From NCBI GenBank assembly GCA_022497145.1, contig MU385875.1:248001-312000 (forward strand): 64,000 nucleotides of DNA, given 5' to 3'. Each line of letters begins with the position of its first letter. Position 1 is the stretch's first letter. The notes under the pieces were generated by a model. That model saw nothing but the letters and a program-made list of their open reading frames with translations. It did not search any database and was not told where the DNA came from. A program made the position numbers and the translations under genes. The stretch is from Rostrohypoxylon terebratum (lineage: Eukaryota > Ascomycota > Sordariomycetes > Xylariales > Hypoxylaceae). Of this stretch, positions 23,974-35,389 are shown piece by piece.

Positions 23974-26332
23974 ATGAACCATCTGCAGGATGAAGTTCAT
24001 CGGCGTTCACTCGAAGACCCAAAGTCGTTCTGGGCTGAACATGCCGCGAAACTTCACTGGCATAAGACCCCGAAGTCCGTCTTGACTAAAAGAACGAAGA
24101 AGCTCGGAAGCGGGGTTGAATATCCCCACTGGGAATGGTTCACGGGTGGTGAACTATCAACGTGTTTCAATTGCGTTGACCGTCATGTCCTTGCTGGTAA
24201 TGGCGACATGCCTGCCATCTTCTACGATAGTCCTGTTACTAAGACGAAGAGAAGCATAACCTATGCGCAACTACTCGACGAGGTCGAGGTTACGGCTGGT
24301 GCCTTAAGAGAAGAAGGCGTGAAGAAGGGAGATGTTGTATTGGTTTACAGTTAGTTTTCCCTACCAACCACGTTTTCATCAGAACAGTCGATCATCTGAC
24401 AATCTCTAGTGCCAATGATACCCGCAGCTTTGATTGGTATTCTTGCTATCAATCGACTTGGTGCAATACATACTGTTGTGTTTGGTGGGTTTGCTGCTGC
24501 TTCTTTGGCTCAACGCATCGAAGCATCTAAAGCTGTGGCCATTCTGACGACTTCATGTGGTATTGACGGCGCTAAGCCACCAATCGGTTATAAACCCCTA
24601 GTATCAGAGGCAGTTCGAATATCTAGCCACAAGCCAAGTCGCATCGTAATCTGGCAACGAGATGAATTGAAATGGGATCCATTGGACAAATTGGCAGGAG
24701 AGCGCAATTGGTTCAAATTGGTACGAAGTTGTAGAGCGAGAGGTGTGAGGGCCAGTTGTGTACCTGTCAATTCAGCTGATGAGATCTACATTATTTACAC
24801 TAGCGGGACGACTGGTTCTCCTAAAGGTGTTGTTCGTCACGCTGGCGGCCACGCGGTTGGGTTGCAACTTTCAATCAGTTACCTATTTGGTGTTCATGGT
24901 CCTGGAGACGTTATGTTCACAGCCAGGTGAGCATAGCAAGGAAATCACACGACCCTCGCATAAAAACTAACGTCATGAAAAGCGATATAGGCTGGGTGGT
25001 GGGGCATTCTTATATCATCTACGCTCCTCTCCTTATCGGGGCAGCTACTGTCCTTTTTGAAGGAAAGCCAGTGGGAACGCCAGATAGCTCAACATTTTGG
25101 CGCATTATACGTGATTACAAAGTAACAAGTCTATTCACTGCCCCAAGTAAGTGCCTGTAAAGTACTACATTAAATCACGAAGCTGATGATTCTAGCCGCT
25201 TTACGAGCCATCAAGAGAGATGACCCAGAAAACAGATTCCTCAAGCAAATAGGCGAACAAAGTGGCTTAAAAAGCTTGAAAGCACTTTTCCTTGCTGGAG
25301 AGAGGTCAGAACCATCCATAATCACGATGTACCAAGAGCTCATACGCAAATACGGCGCCCCTGACGCTACTGTAGTAGATAATTGGTGGTCATCGGAATC
25401 TGGTTCACCAATTTCAGGCATTAGCCTTTCACCACACACGGCGGCCAGTACTAGAGATGGAAAAACCACAGGAGATAAACCTCTACCCGTTAAGCCGGGA
25501 AGCGCTGGCAAGGCAATGCCAGGGTTTGATATTAGGGTTGTGGATGATAACGGCAACGAGGTGAAGAGAGGGAAAATGGGTAACATTGTTTTGGCGATAC
25601 CACTTGGTCCCACAGGGTTCACAACGCTATGGAACGACGAAGAGAGGTTTTTCAGCAGCTACCTGAAGAGATTCGGTGGGAAGTGGATAGACACTGGAGG
25701 TATGTCAAATATCCAACTATGAGATTGAGGTTGTCTAACACTTTTTAGATGCCGGGTTCATAGATGCTCACGGTTATGTTAGTATCATGAGTCGGAGTGA
25801 TGACTTGATAAATACTGCAGGCCATCGTCTTTCGACTGGTATGTTTAGTCTCTAAATCATATTGAGCTTGCACTAACCCATGGTATCAGGCTCTATCGAA
25901 CAAGCAATCACAAGCCATCCTCTGGTAGCTGAAGCTAGCGTTGTTGGTGTACCCGACTCCCTAAAAGGCCAGCTTCCTTTCGCTTTCATAACATTGTCAA
26001 TTCTCGAGCATCCCAAAACCGCCGTACCAGATGACAAATTATATAACGAGATACAAAGTCTAGTCCGAACGCAAATTGGCGGCATTGCAACTCTCGGTGG
26101 TATAATACAGGGCAAAGGAATGATTCCCAAAACGCGATCTGGCAAGACGCTTCGGAGAGTCTTGAGGGAGCTCGTGGAGAATGCGGTTCACGATGAGCTT
26201 AGCAATGAGGTACAATACCCGGCCACAATTGAGGATGCGTCTGTGATTGATATCGCGCGATCTAAGATTGCCGAATATTTTGAACACAAGAGAGATGTAC
26301 ACAAGGCAATTGAAGCGAGAGCGAAATTGTAA
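23974..26332 (+). CDS. Short-chain acyl-CoA (acetyl/propionyl-type) synthetase with a peroxisomal signal
   Basis: Six exons: 23974..24349, 24410..24926, 24983..25146, 25196..25699, 25749..25838, 25890..26332. All junctions are GT...AG and in phase, giving 697 aa, the size of ACSS3/PrpE-type enzymes. It would adenylate a short carboxylate with ATP and transfer it to CoA. Features: an acetyl-CoA-synthetase N-terminal region (DPKSFWAEHAAKLHWHK), the P-loop-like IIYTSGTTGSPKGVV near residue 255, NWWSSESGSPI in the substrate region, KWIDTGDAG joined across intron 4, and RSGKTLRR with the catalytic Lys near 636. It ends in Ala-Lys-Leu, a canonical PTS1, so peroxisomal import is likely. Substrate (propionate, acetate or another short acid) cannot be decided by eye. 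An ATP-grasp ligase gene follows on the same strand. Confidence 0.93.
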
Positions 26333-27164
26333 GAATGCTTTATCATACACGCTTCAGCTTTAATGCCGAGAGCGATGCTCTATTTTTACCGTTCGTCTCT
26401 CGCGTTAAGCGGAAACGACTTTGACTACTACGACGATATCTCCCTCTTGTCGCACGAGCACGCACCCAACAGCTTGAGATCTAGGACTCATAATATATCC
26501 TATCAGCGAGGCTCCTTAAATATTCTTCGTTACATCACCATAAAGCTCCTGTCTCCGCAAAAGGATCTCCGGACCCGGGTATAGATCTAAGCTTTCGGGT
26601 TTCTTCATCCCTCCGCCTAAGCTCTTCGATAATTTGGTCTACCAATCATGATGGCGATACAGTATATTTTAAAAAGTGTTGTTCGCTCGAACACAGCAAT
26701 TTTGGGAAGGATCAAATCATTTGAGGCTTGGGGGTTGGTCGTTCATATGCCTCGGATATATGGTGGTGATAAATATGCCTTAAACACAGCATCCACACTC
26801 CGGCGGCATCTCCGTATTTATTTGATCCGCGAACTAATATGCTCCCACCGCAGAAAATATCGCCTTGCACAAATGAGCAAGCTCGTGATGTGCCTTGTGG
26901 TTTTATGGGTAATGACTCAGCTTACCTGGTACTATGGAGTCGTCACTCAGCTCTACCGCACTAAGTTGCTCGAATAGGAAACTGATGTTTTCGCTATAGC
27001 CTCTAGGACTAGACGTTTATAGAAACACTATGGCAGAATAGATTATACTCAAATAAAAAATCATATAAATTGAGTCAATCTGCAAGACGACATGGAGTTC
27101 TATTGTATTAAGTGCAGCAAGATCAACAATTGTGTTTTAAAGTTAAACTGGAAGCGACTACAAA
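26333..27164. other. Intergenic between acyl-CoA synthetase and ATP-grasp genes
   Basis: Holds one open frame (26648..26977, 109 codons) without family likeness or coding-like composition. It should contain the 3' end of the synthetase mRNA and the promoter of the ATP-grasp gene. Confidence 0.5.
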
Positions 27165-29325
27165 ATGGCTGAGAGAGAGATCACGATATTCTGGGGAAAC
27201 CACTGTAAGTTTTCGAACGAAATGAGCTTTCTCGATCCTCGTGTTGACAGATATAAGTTACTGTTCAGTGGGCTACCTCACAAACCACCAAATGTGGTTT
27301 GAATGGCAACACGGCATTGCAAGTAGTCGACCTGCTATTGACAGCGAAGCCAATATCAGGAGATTCAGCAACCCAGCAATTTCCAGAAAACGGTTCGCCG
27401 TGGTATCTGGAAAATGGTCGAGAGCCTCAACCTGCTAATGCAGAAGCTTTTGGTTCTCAGGAAGCCTATGAATTCCTCTTGAATTGCCTCGAAGCTACGA
27501 AATTGTCTGGGAACAGAATCGTCAGAATCGTTGTTCCTCTGCAGAAAGGCGTAATTATCAGGTCGGATATTGTTCCTCTTCGTCTCAAATATGCACCGGG
27601 AGTCGAGCTTGTGGCATCTTTTTCGACCCCTCTTCAAGTTTTCTCGGGGGATGCCCTACGTCTCGATGCGGTTGCATTCCCTGAACTGTTTCGTTCTTCC
27701 GCAGGAGGAATATTGCTACAGAACTCGTCTCCGGCAACAAAACTGACATTAGGACATCTAGAAGTATCTCCAGAATTCAGAGCCGATTTCGAGAGTAAAT
27801 TGTCGATTCCGTTGGTTACGCCCGTGCCAGTCACTCGCAAACGCATCGTGCTCGTTGGATGCAGCTACCGTGATCCCACGTCAGGGGCATGGACAACATT
27901 CGCATGTGCCGCAGCTCGCGCCCTTGGGATAGACTTAGTCATCATCGAAAAGCCCGGATGTTGGATCGAGAGGCCTGAATACTCGGATTGGTACGAGGCT
28001 CTCCTGCCTGCTGGCTCTTGGTGGTCAAACCCACCCGGCGATGACATGGCAGACCATATCGTCGCGCTGGTACGGTCTTACGATAAGAAAGTGGACGGAA
28101 TTGTCGCCTTCCTGGAACCGTTCCTCGCCACAGTTAGTCGAGCAGCCGAACAACTGGGCCTTCCATGTCAACCGGCCGAATCGTACGAGACAGCAACCGA
28201 TAAGTACAAGCTTGCCATGTTCGAAGGCCGCGAGCCATTCTTTGGCTCAACAGCTGAAGACGCTTTGGATTACGCAACTAGGGAGAACCTCAAGTATCCA
28301 TTGATCCTCAAGCCACGTCTAGGCCTCAACTCGGAAGGCGTCGTGCGAGTAGATGATGCGGCGGGGATCCACTCAGCCGTAGAAATGATACAGAAGACTT
28401 TCTACAAATCATTTACGATGGAGAAATACTGCGACGGACCTGAAGTCGATGTCAATGTCGTCTTGCTCGACGGGGAGGTAGTCTTCTGCGAGATTTCCGA
28501 TGACTTTCCCAAATCAGGGGATGGCGGTGATGAACGAGTTCCCGCATCGCAAAGGAACTTCTTGGAGACCTATATTGTCCACCCATCCGCACTACCGCCT
28601 ACTGAGTTGGAGATGCTTCGGGAATCAATTAGCAACACAATCCGCCGACTGGGGTTCTCAAGCGGGATCATGCATGTCGAGGCCCGAGTCGATCGATCAT
28701 CGGTTGAGTACCGACCTGTTGGTAGTATCGTGGACCTATGCCCGACCGACAAAGTTGCGAAACCAAGCCCTCCAGCCCCCTGGGTCCTTGAAATCAACCC
28801 TCGCCCCCCTGGTTTGACTGCTAGTCGGATTGTCGAGTCCGTGTACGGAATTGACTATTTCGGGGTTGCGCTGACTCTGGCCATCAATGATAAGGAGCGG
28901 GTCAAGACACTGGCTCGCCCATTCCTGAATGGAGCCCAACATACCGGTGCGATGGTTCTGATTGGTGCTGAATTTGATAAGACATGTGAAGGGATCTTCG
29001 ATTCGGATGATATCTGCGAGGAGCTGCTTTCCCGCAGGCCAGACCTGGCAGAAAACAGTGAGTTAGCTCCCAACATCAGCTGGCAGAGATACCTTGGCCT
29101 TCGATAATCTTTTTTTTTTCCTCGGTGAATCAGTGTACTAACTTGGAATGTCATAATCAAGTCAACCGCTACGAATGTCTTGCGAAAAAGGGGCAGAAGA
29201 TCCCACATCCGAGTACCGGCGCGAACACGTTTGTAGCTTATTTCAATGTCTTCTCCAAGTCTCGAAAGGAAGCGCTAAAAATCGCAGCTGAAGTACGGAA
29301 GGAAGTCAGATATTCGATTCGTTAA
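27165..29325 (+). CDS. ATP-grasp ligase (carnosine-synthase-like domain)
   Basis: Proposed exons are 27165..27204, 27258..29057 and 29162..29325, giving 667 aa. The last intron is firm: GTGAGT donor, TACTAAC branch point, AAG acceptor, and the frame resumes as NRYECLAKKGQKIPHPSTGA. The first intron (53 nt, ATATAAG acceptor) is less certain, but some upstream exon is required because the first 300 codons of the large exon contain no ATG. A pre-ATP-grasp region carries RIVLVGCSY near residue 210. The ATP-grasp fold follows from about 300: YPLILKPRLGLNSEGVVRV with an ATP-binding Lys near 365, EKYCDGPEVDVNVVLLDGEV, and WVLEINPRPPG with metal-binding Glu525 and Asn527. ATP-grasp enzymes join a carboxylate, through an acylphosphate, to an amine or thiol; here an amino-acid or dipeptide-type ligase is plausible. 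It converges with a transporter gene. Confidence 0.85.
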
Positions 29326-30348
29326 GGTAGAAATACGCGATATGGATGTTTCTTTTCTCTACGGAGCTCTGTGAGCCCAACAAGTCACTCTTTGGACCAA
29401 TGGACCATTTTGCTTTTTGCTGTTTTATTCACTCGTTTCAGATTTTCTCCTTGTAAGGGCGTTTGGTAAAAATGATGGACTATAGATCTTGGTATTTACT
29501 TGGTTAGATTAGACAAATAGACTAAATAGACGCAGCTAGAGCAGATACTCGGAAAATTTCGACCTCATCATGCACAGTGTCAGATTATACTGTATTTTGC
29601 CCACTAAATTTAGTGCATTATAGGGGATTTAGCACCCTCTGTTCAACAGTGACTCTAATCAATCGAGCAACTTTGCGAAAATACTAAAGCAAGCTATATC
29701 AATCAATTCCTTGTTCAAGGAGTATCAATTGCGCATATATTTCATCAATAATGAATGGTCGTGGAATTAACTATAAAGCGTTGTTTTCGGCCGTTTTTAG
29801 GTCGTTAATGCGCTAGATGCCGCCGAGAGCACTGTGCTATAACTGTGCTCTACGCCTGGAAAAGTATCCAACCCTGGAGATATCCAGAGACTCCACGGGT
29901 ACTAGTATAACTCGTATATGTTGAATCATACGAGAGATATGTGTTCTGGAGATGATTAGACACGTAGCTGGCTGCAATGCTGGATCGAGGTTGAATTTAA
30001 CTATATTGTTACTAATAGATATGGTCATCCAGAGACACTATCTGAGTCAGAAATGGGATCCCATAATGAGCTTAGACAGGTACTTACATGAGTAAGCGAT
30101 TTGGGTACCCAAGACTCAAGTCAAATGCACGACAACGATGGTCGTATCCATCTGGTGATAGTTTTTAGCGCTTAGATGAGGCGCATGTAATTCACGGCAT
30201 CCTTTTAAGCTCTGAGCCAGACGTCTATGAGTAGCCTATTTGAGGGCGCTTCCTATTGCTATTCGATCGATAAAATATTTCTAGATATTCGCAACACAGA
30301 TATCCTAAGCTTCAAGCCGGTGCTTCTTTGCCCCTGATATAGTACCAA
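29326..30348. other. Intergenic between convergent ATP-grasp and MFS genes
   Basis: AT-rich and without coding frames; contains both 3' ends. Confidence 0.5.
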
Positions 30349-32217
30349 TCACAGACTGTATATAAACTCGTGGTTCTCTCGATCTGTCAAGTCGAGGAAT
30401 TCCTGTCCGTCTACCTTGGTATAGCCCGGGCTATCGCGTATGGCTGCTTTTATTATATTCTTGCGCTTACACCAGAAGTTGATGAACAGCAGAATAGCGA
30501 ACGAAACGCACATACAGACGAGAACGACTATATTCGCGTTGCGGTATCGTGGTGCGTCGTTTGACTGAAAGGCTTGAGGGCCGATGATATTGCCAACACA
30601 GTAAGCAATCAGATACATCGCGGCAGCTGTCGTTTTCTTCGTCCAACCTGCGACGTTAGTGGATATCAATCCGAGCAAGGCCACGAACCCGGTCGAAGAG
30701 CATTGGTATAAATAATAACCCGCGAGTCGACCACCACTGTTGCTCAAAGGCAAGAGGAGTATAAGGAATAGGCCAAGCACGGAGAACAAGACTCCACCAG
30801 CGGCAAATAGCTATAAAATTAATCAGCTTGCATTCTTCCCAAGCGAGGAGAGACTAACTATGCGATTCTTGAACCTGTCACCCAAGTGTCCACAAACAAG
30901 GAGGGAGATGACCTGGACGGCACCTCCTGGAACACCTAACAGTAGAGACATATTCTCCGAGAACCCAAAAGAGACGATGAGTTGCGAAAAGTAGTTCGAC
31001 ATCCCGCCTACCAAAAATTGTCAGCTTTCGATACCACACACAAAGGGTTAGGTAACCTACCATTGGGGATCGAGGAAATGACACTATAGAGCACAAAAGC
31101 CCATATCATGGGATCAGCAAATGCCTCTTTACACTGATACCATTTGAAGTGCTTATTTCCCACTCCCTGTTGGTTTATACGGATACGTTCGACAGCCATG
31201 ATGCGCTCCTCTTTTGTAAGGAATCGGGCATTTAGTTGGCTGTCTGGCATGAGCCAAAGGAACAAGACGCCCATGAACGCCGTGAAAAATCCGGTCACAA
31301 GGAAGACCAGCTGCCATGACTTGATCGCGATAGGGTGAGCCTCAGTGCCTACCGCAATACCGTATGCCACGCAGCCTCCGACGATTTGGCCCCAACCATT
31401 AAAGCTGAACCACCATCCCACTCTTGTGCCCTGCTCCTTTTTGGTATACCATTGGGACGTGAAAAGGGCGAAACCAGGACTCACAGCTGCTTCGAAAACG
31501 CCGAGAAAAACCCTTACTGTCATTGCTCCCGCAAAATTCTTCACGGCTGCCAGACAGCAAAGGGTCAAACCCCACATTATCACATTGAAGGCCGAATATT
31601 TCGCCAACGGTAGCCGTTGGAGCAGACGATTCGTTGGCCATTCCCAGAACAGGTAGCCAAAATAGAATACTGACGCTATCCACTGCGAGGAGGTCAATAC
31701 CGGCATCGCGTTGAAAACAGGGGAAGAATATGTGTAACTCACCGAATAGTCCTGACCTTGAGGTACGTTGCACAAGTTAGATTTTCACGAATATTTCACT
31801 CATTCTTGTGACACTAACCTTGGAGATTGAGATCTTTCTGCAAATGATGACACCATTAGCAAATAGTCGTCCCATTCTCAACGCGACATGACTTACTTTT
31901 ATTCCCATGATAGAAGCATACGATAAAGTAGTCTTATCTAAATAATTCAAGCCATAAATGATACAGAGTAGGGGCATCAGGTGAAAGTCAATCTTTCTCA
32001 GCAATTTCTTCTCGTCCTCCGGGTTTAGGGTTATGGCTTCCCCAGAGACGAGTTGAAAGGCTTCGTCGGGATCATCGCTCTGGACATGCTTGCGTATGGA
32101 TCCAGCATCGGCTTGGTTAGGTGGATATACCTCTGCTTTCTCGACATCAGCTGGTGAAGCCGCCGTCGCTATCTCTTTGACGTCGGACATGGTGCTTGGT
32201 GTTTGTTCGAATCTCAT
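30349..32217 (-). CDS. MFS transporter, Dal5/allantoate-permease (anion:cation symporter) family
   Basis: Six exons on the minus strand: 32217..31897, 31837..31819, 31756..31743, 31682..31061, 31007..30859, 30810..30349. All junctions are in phase, giving 528 aa (519 from the second ATG at 32190). Exons 2 and 3 are only 19 and 14 nt. Family signatures: KIDFHLMPLLCIIYGLNYLD before TM1, IASVFYFGYLFWEWPTNRLL, RVFLGVFEAAVSPGFALFTS, WYTKKEQGTRVGWWFSFNGW, SIPNGGMSNYFSQLIVSFGF across an exon join, and SNSGGRLAGYYL. About twelve hydrophobic segments are visible. Relatives carry allantoate, ureidosuccinate, dipeptides, vitamins or organic anions across the plasma membrane. The upstream region holds many GATA sites, suggesting nitrogen control. 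The substrate is unknown; the ATP-grasp neighbour makes a small amide or peptide attractive (inference). Confidence 0.92.
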
Positions 32218-32345
32218 GAGCCGACGTACAAAGTGAGGGGTTGGCGGAGTCTGGAATTGGAATTGGAGATGGAGATGGAGATGGACGTTCGTCTAAGAGG
32301 GGAATAGCATTTTAATACCATGATATTGATCGCTGGCTGTTTCAC

Positions 32346-32702
32346 AGATAAGCTGTGGGCTTAAGTGACAACGACCAAGGATTGAGCTAGGGGTATAGCC
32401 AATCAAAGGGGGATTTGGTTATCTTCAACGAGGTTCTTTGAGAACATTATTATCTAGGACCTAGGTCCTACGCAACTACTAAGGCGAAAGCGAGCCGCAG
32501 CAACGAGCCTATTCGGGCATCGTAAACTACACGGAGTGAGCTGTTCGCGAGCAGGCAATTGATAAATGTACCGTCATCCGTGGATGTTTAGCTGTATAGA
32601 GGCTTATCGAGCGACAGCATGTTTAGGCACCTACAACAATAAAGCAATTCCGAAGGGTAAGAATATTCAAAGAAAGAAAACCCCTTAGGTAAAAATTGAT
32701 AG
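32346..32702. promoter_or_regulatory. Cluster of six GATA-factor sites upstream of the MFS transporter
   Basis: HGATAR matches at 32346..32351, 32419..32424, 32450..32455, 32560..32565, 32604..32609 and 32697..32702, on either strand, within 130-490 bp upstream of the start codon. AreA/NIT2-type activators of nitrogen-scavenging genes use such sites. About one or two would be expected by chance in this length. Confidence 0.4.
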
Positions 32703-32744
32703 ACATGATGTCATACTGATGTTTTCGTCGCGACGACATCATGT
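32703..32744. promoter_or_regulatory. 10-bp perfect inverted repeat, candidate operator
   Basis: ACATGATGTC (32703..32712) and GACATCATGT (32735..32744) are exact reverse complements with a 22-nt spacer that itself contains CGTCGCGACG. It sits about 0.5 kb upstream of the MFS start, next to the GATA cluster. Arms this precise suggest a dimeric regulator site or a small hairpin. Confidence 0.3.
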
Positions 32745-34694
32745 TGAGATGGCAGAATGGACACTTTCAATTGGGTTAAAAACAATGGATTGTAAGGGGA
32801 AAACATCGAAGGTCGTTGTAGTAGAGTTCACTAAAACTATTGGTGTAAAGTCAAAAGGTTCTTGATACCTAACTCAATAATAGCTCGAACATTAAAAATG
32901 ACCAGAGCCGTGGTTCGGACCGACATATAGAAGTCGGGTTAATACTAGGTAGGTATAAGATAAACTCCTTTAAGCGCTGCTTGGTACTACCACACGCATC
33001 ACACATCGTACATCATACATCATACGCAACGTACGCAACTTCGTCTCATGTATAATAGGTACGCAGATGTGTGGTGGTTGCGTCGCAAGATCGGATAGGC
33101 AGGTAACCTGCATGGCTGGGTGCAGCTACCGCACTTTCGGTATGATTCGTCACGTTGCGCCCATGATCAGAATTGGGAGAAGCGCAGATGGTGTATCACC
33201 AGAGGCCACCACTAAAAACTACCTAATCTGCTGGATATCTCGGGTCCATTGTTCTCACGCGGTGAGACCTGCTCAACGGCGCACGCCGCACACCAACTTC
33301 CCAGGTAACTGGGACTTATCATAGCCTATAGGCACCAATAATGCTTGCGGAGTTCCAAAATAGTAGGATGATCTTCGTCTAAACTCCGAGTCTCCGGTAT
33401 TTCTCCTTTTTTAGCTCTATCGTCTAGACTAATCGGATCGTCAGTGATCAGCAGGTTTGCTTGCGCAATCATCGATTATCGATCCAATCTAAACGCACTC
33501 TTCGCTGATCTCCTCTTCCCCATCAAGCCACCGAGTCTTCACCGTCAGCTAGTACCCAACCTGTTTCCGCTAGTCAGCTTCCAAGTTTTCGAGGAAATAA
33601 GTACTGATTGATCACTGAAGCACAAGCACAACATGAGTATATTACAGAGGCATTAAATAACGTGACACGAATATAAATATGATCAGTACGACTCGAATTC
33701 TATTAACTCGACAACACCCTTCTACCTTACATAGATTACCTTTTATTAACACGTGCCAGTCGGATTCATGTTCGACTACAATGTAACCTAGACATTAATA
33801 GAGCCTCAATTTTTCAAAATTCACGCAAGCAAGCACTTTAAAGTAGTTCGGATAGGTGGGTTATAATTCTATTCATATCATCAAAAAGTCCGGTACATCC
33901 GCGATCATGGCCTCATCACTTGAATCACCAACATCTCAAGAAACAAGCCAGGGCAGGCAGGCAAATGTTATAGGGCGCCGGACCAAAACTTGGTCTCCCG
34001 GTCGTGTCTGCGTTGCCATTGAATACTATCGTACAAGGACCCCGCAAGCCACGAAAAGGGCTTGTCCAAAGACCAATAAAACATCCAGCTAAGAACTGCA
34101 GTAACCCTTTGCGTAGAAAATATGTAACGGTTGACTCCCAATAAATGTGTACAGAAGAAGCCAACAGCTGGGAGCAAAAGGAGCACGAATTGAAAAAGAG
34201 TTCTTGGGTGACGAGACGGTGGAACTGATTTGGTTGCAATGGTTTGATTTTGTCAAAGGCTCCCAAAATGTGAAGCGAAATTCTCTCCATCCAAATATCG
34301 GCAGGGGAAATGTACCTGCTCCAAACATCCCAGATATCCTCCACGACCATTCCAACTAGAACCAGTAGACCTCACACATCGTAAATCCTCCGTGGCGAGA
34401 TTGATTATCTGTCCGTTCAAACACCGAGACAAGAAAGTACAAGAATCAAAGTCAAGATCCTGCATTGCGTGGCCGTGATATAATTACTCCATAGTGCGAT
34501 GCAGAACCACCGTGAGCCGCTCTAACAGTCCCTTTGTAAAACACCCCTGCCATCCCGATTATAAACACAACTCCAGCTCTGCCTTCCCGTCATGAACGTC
34601 GAAAGCATTTCCTCTCGATCCCCCAGAAATTAGGTACTATCGAACAAAGGAGAATCGTAGGTCATAGACGTGAATGCCAAAACTAGGAGCCGAT

Positions 34695-35389
34695 TTATAG
34701 GGCAGCAACGGCAAGACCGAGGAGACCAGCAAGGCCAGCGCCGGAGAGGACGGCGACCTTGCCAGCACCAGCAGTGGGGATGGTGCTAGGGGTGGTGCTA
34801 GTGGTGGTGCCGGGAACGCTGCCAGTGGGGTAGGCAGAGCCGGGGGTGGTGACGGCAACAGTGCTGTTAGGGTAGACGGGGGCAGCCGGGGCCGAGGTAG
34901 GGTAGACAGGCGCGGCCGGGGCACTGCTTCGAAATGTTAGCATTCTCGAGTTTTCATCTGAAAGGTACGCTACTATCTTACCAAGTAGCGCAGGCGACTG
35001 ACGAGGTGGTGTAGATGGGCTTGCTGATGGTGCAAGGGCAGTCAGTGATGGTCAGGGTGGTGGCCTGCAGTTCATTGTTAGCCGCTACTATTCGCGATTG
35101 CATGTCAGGTAAAGATTCTCACCTCAGTGACGGTGTAGGTGTTGGTGCCGTAGGTGATCTGGGTGGGGCCAGGGCAGTAGGTCTCGTAGGAGGTAACAAC
35201 CTCGGTGGTGTAGGCGGTAGCGTTAGGAGCAGCCGACGAAGCAGCAACGGGGTAAGACGGGACCGAGGAGACGACAGCCGAGGAAGAGGCGGCAGCAGAG
35301 CTGGAGGAGGCAGCCGCGTAGGAGGAGGCGACCGGGTAAGAGGCGGAAGCGCCAGTGGCGAGGGCAACAGCAGCAATGGTGAACTTCAT
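34695..35389 (-). CDS. GPI-anchored Ser/Thr-rich cell-wall protein (CCG-6/SED1-like)
   Basis: Three exons: 35389..35123, 35064..34982 and 34926..34695, all in phase, giving 193 aa. It begins with a signal peptide (MKFTIAAVALATGASA), then an Ala/Ser/Val/Tyr-rich spacer. A conserved cysteine module follows (VVTSYETYCPGPTQITYGTN, then TLTITDCPCTISKPIYTTSS across the first intron). Next come a Pro/Thr-rich repeat with two SAPAAPVYP units and a hydrophobic C-terminus (VAVLSGAGLAGLLGLAVAAL) preceded by small residues, typical of a GPI-attachment signal. Such proteins are cross-linked into the wall; Neurospora CCG-6 is clock- and stress-controlled. The gene stands alone in a wide non-coding stretch. 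Confidence 0.88.

Larger units (their letters stand above)
32218..34694. other. Intergenic upstream of the MFS gene
   Basis: Contains a GGAATT/GGAGAT tandem (about 32253..32286), the GATA-site cluster, an inverted repeat (both listed separately) and the perfect palindrome TAGGACCTAGGTCCTA at 32455..32470. Between 33925 and 34465 the minus strand gives overlapping open frames in all three phases with a faint membrane-protein look; this could be a decayed gene but I cannot assign it. Confidence 0.45.

Noticed and set aside
26648..26977. 109-codon open frame after the acyl-CoA synthetase
   Set aside because: No family likeness and non-coding composition; probably chance in AT-rich DNA.
33925..34465. 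Overlapping minus-strand open frames with membrane-protein-like stretches
   Set aside because: Three phases interrupt each other and no splice signals reconnect them. It may be a decayed gene, but no family could be recognised.
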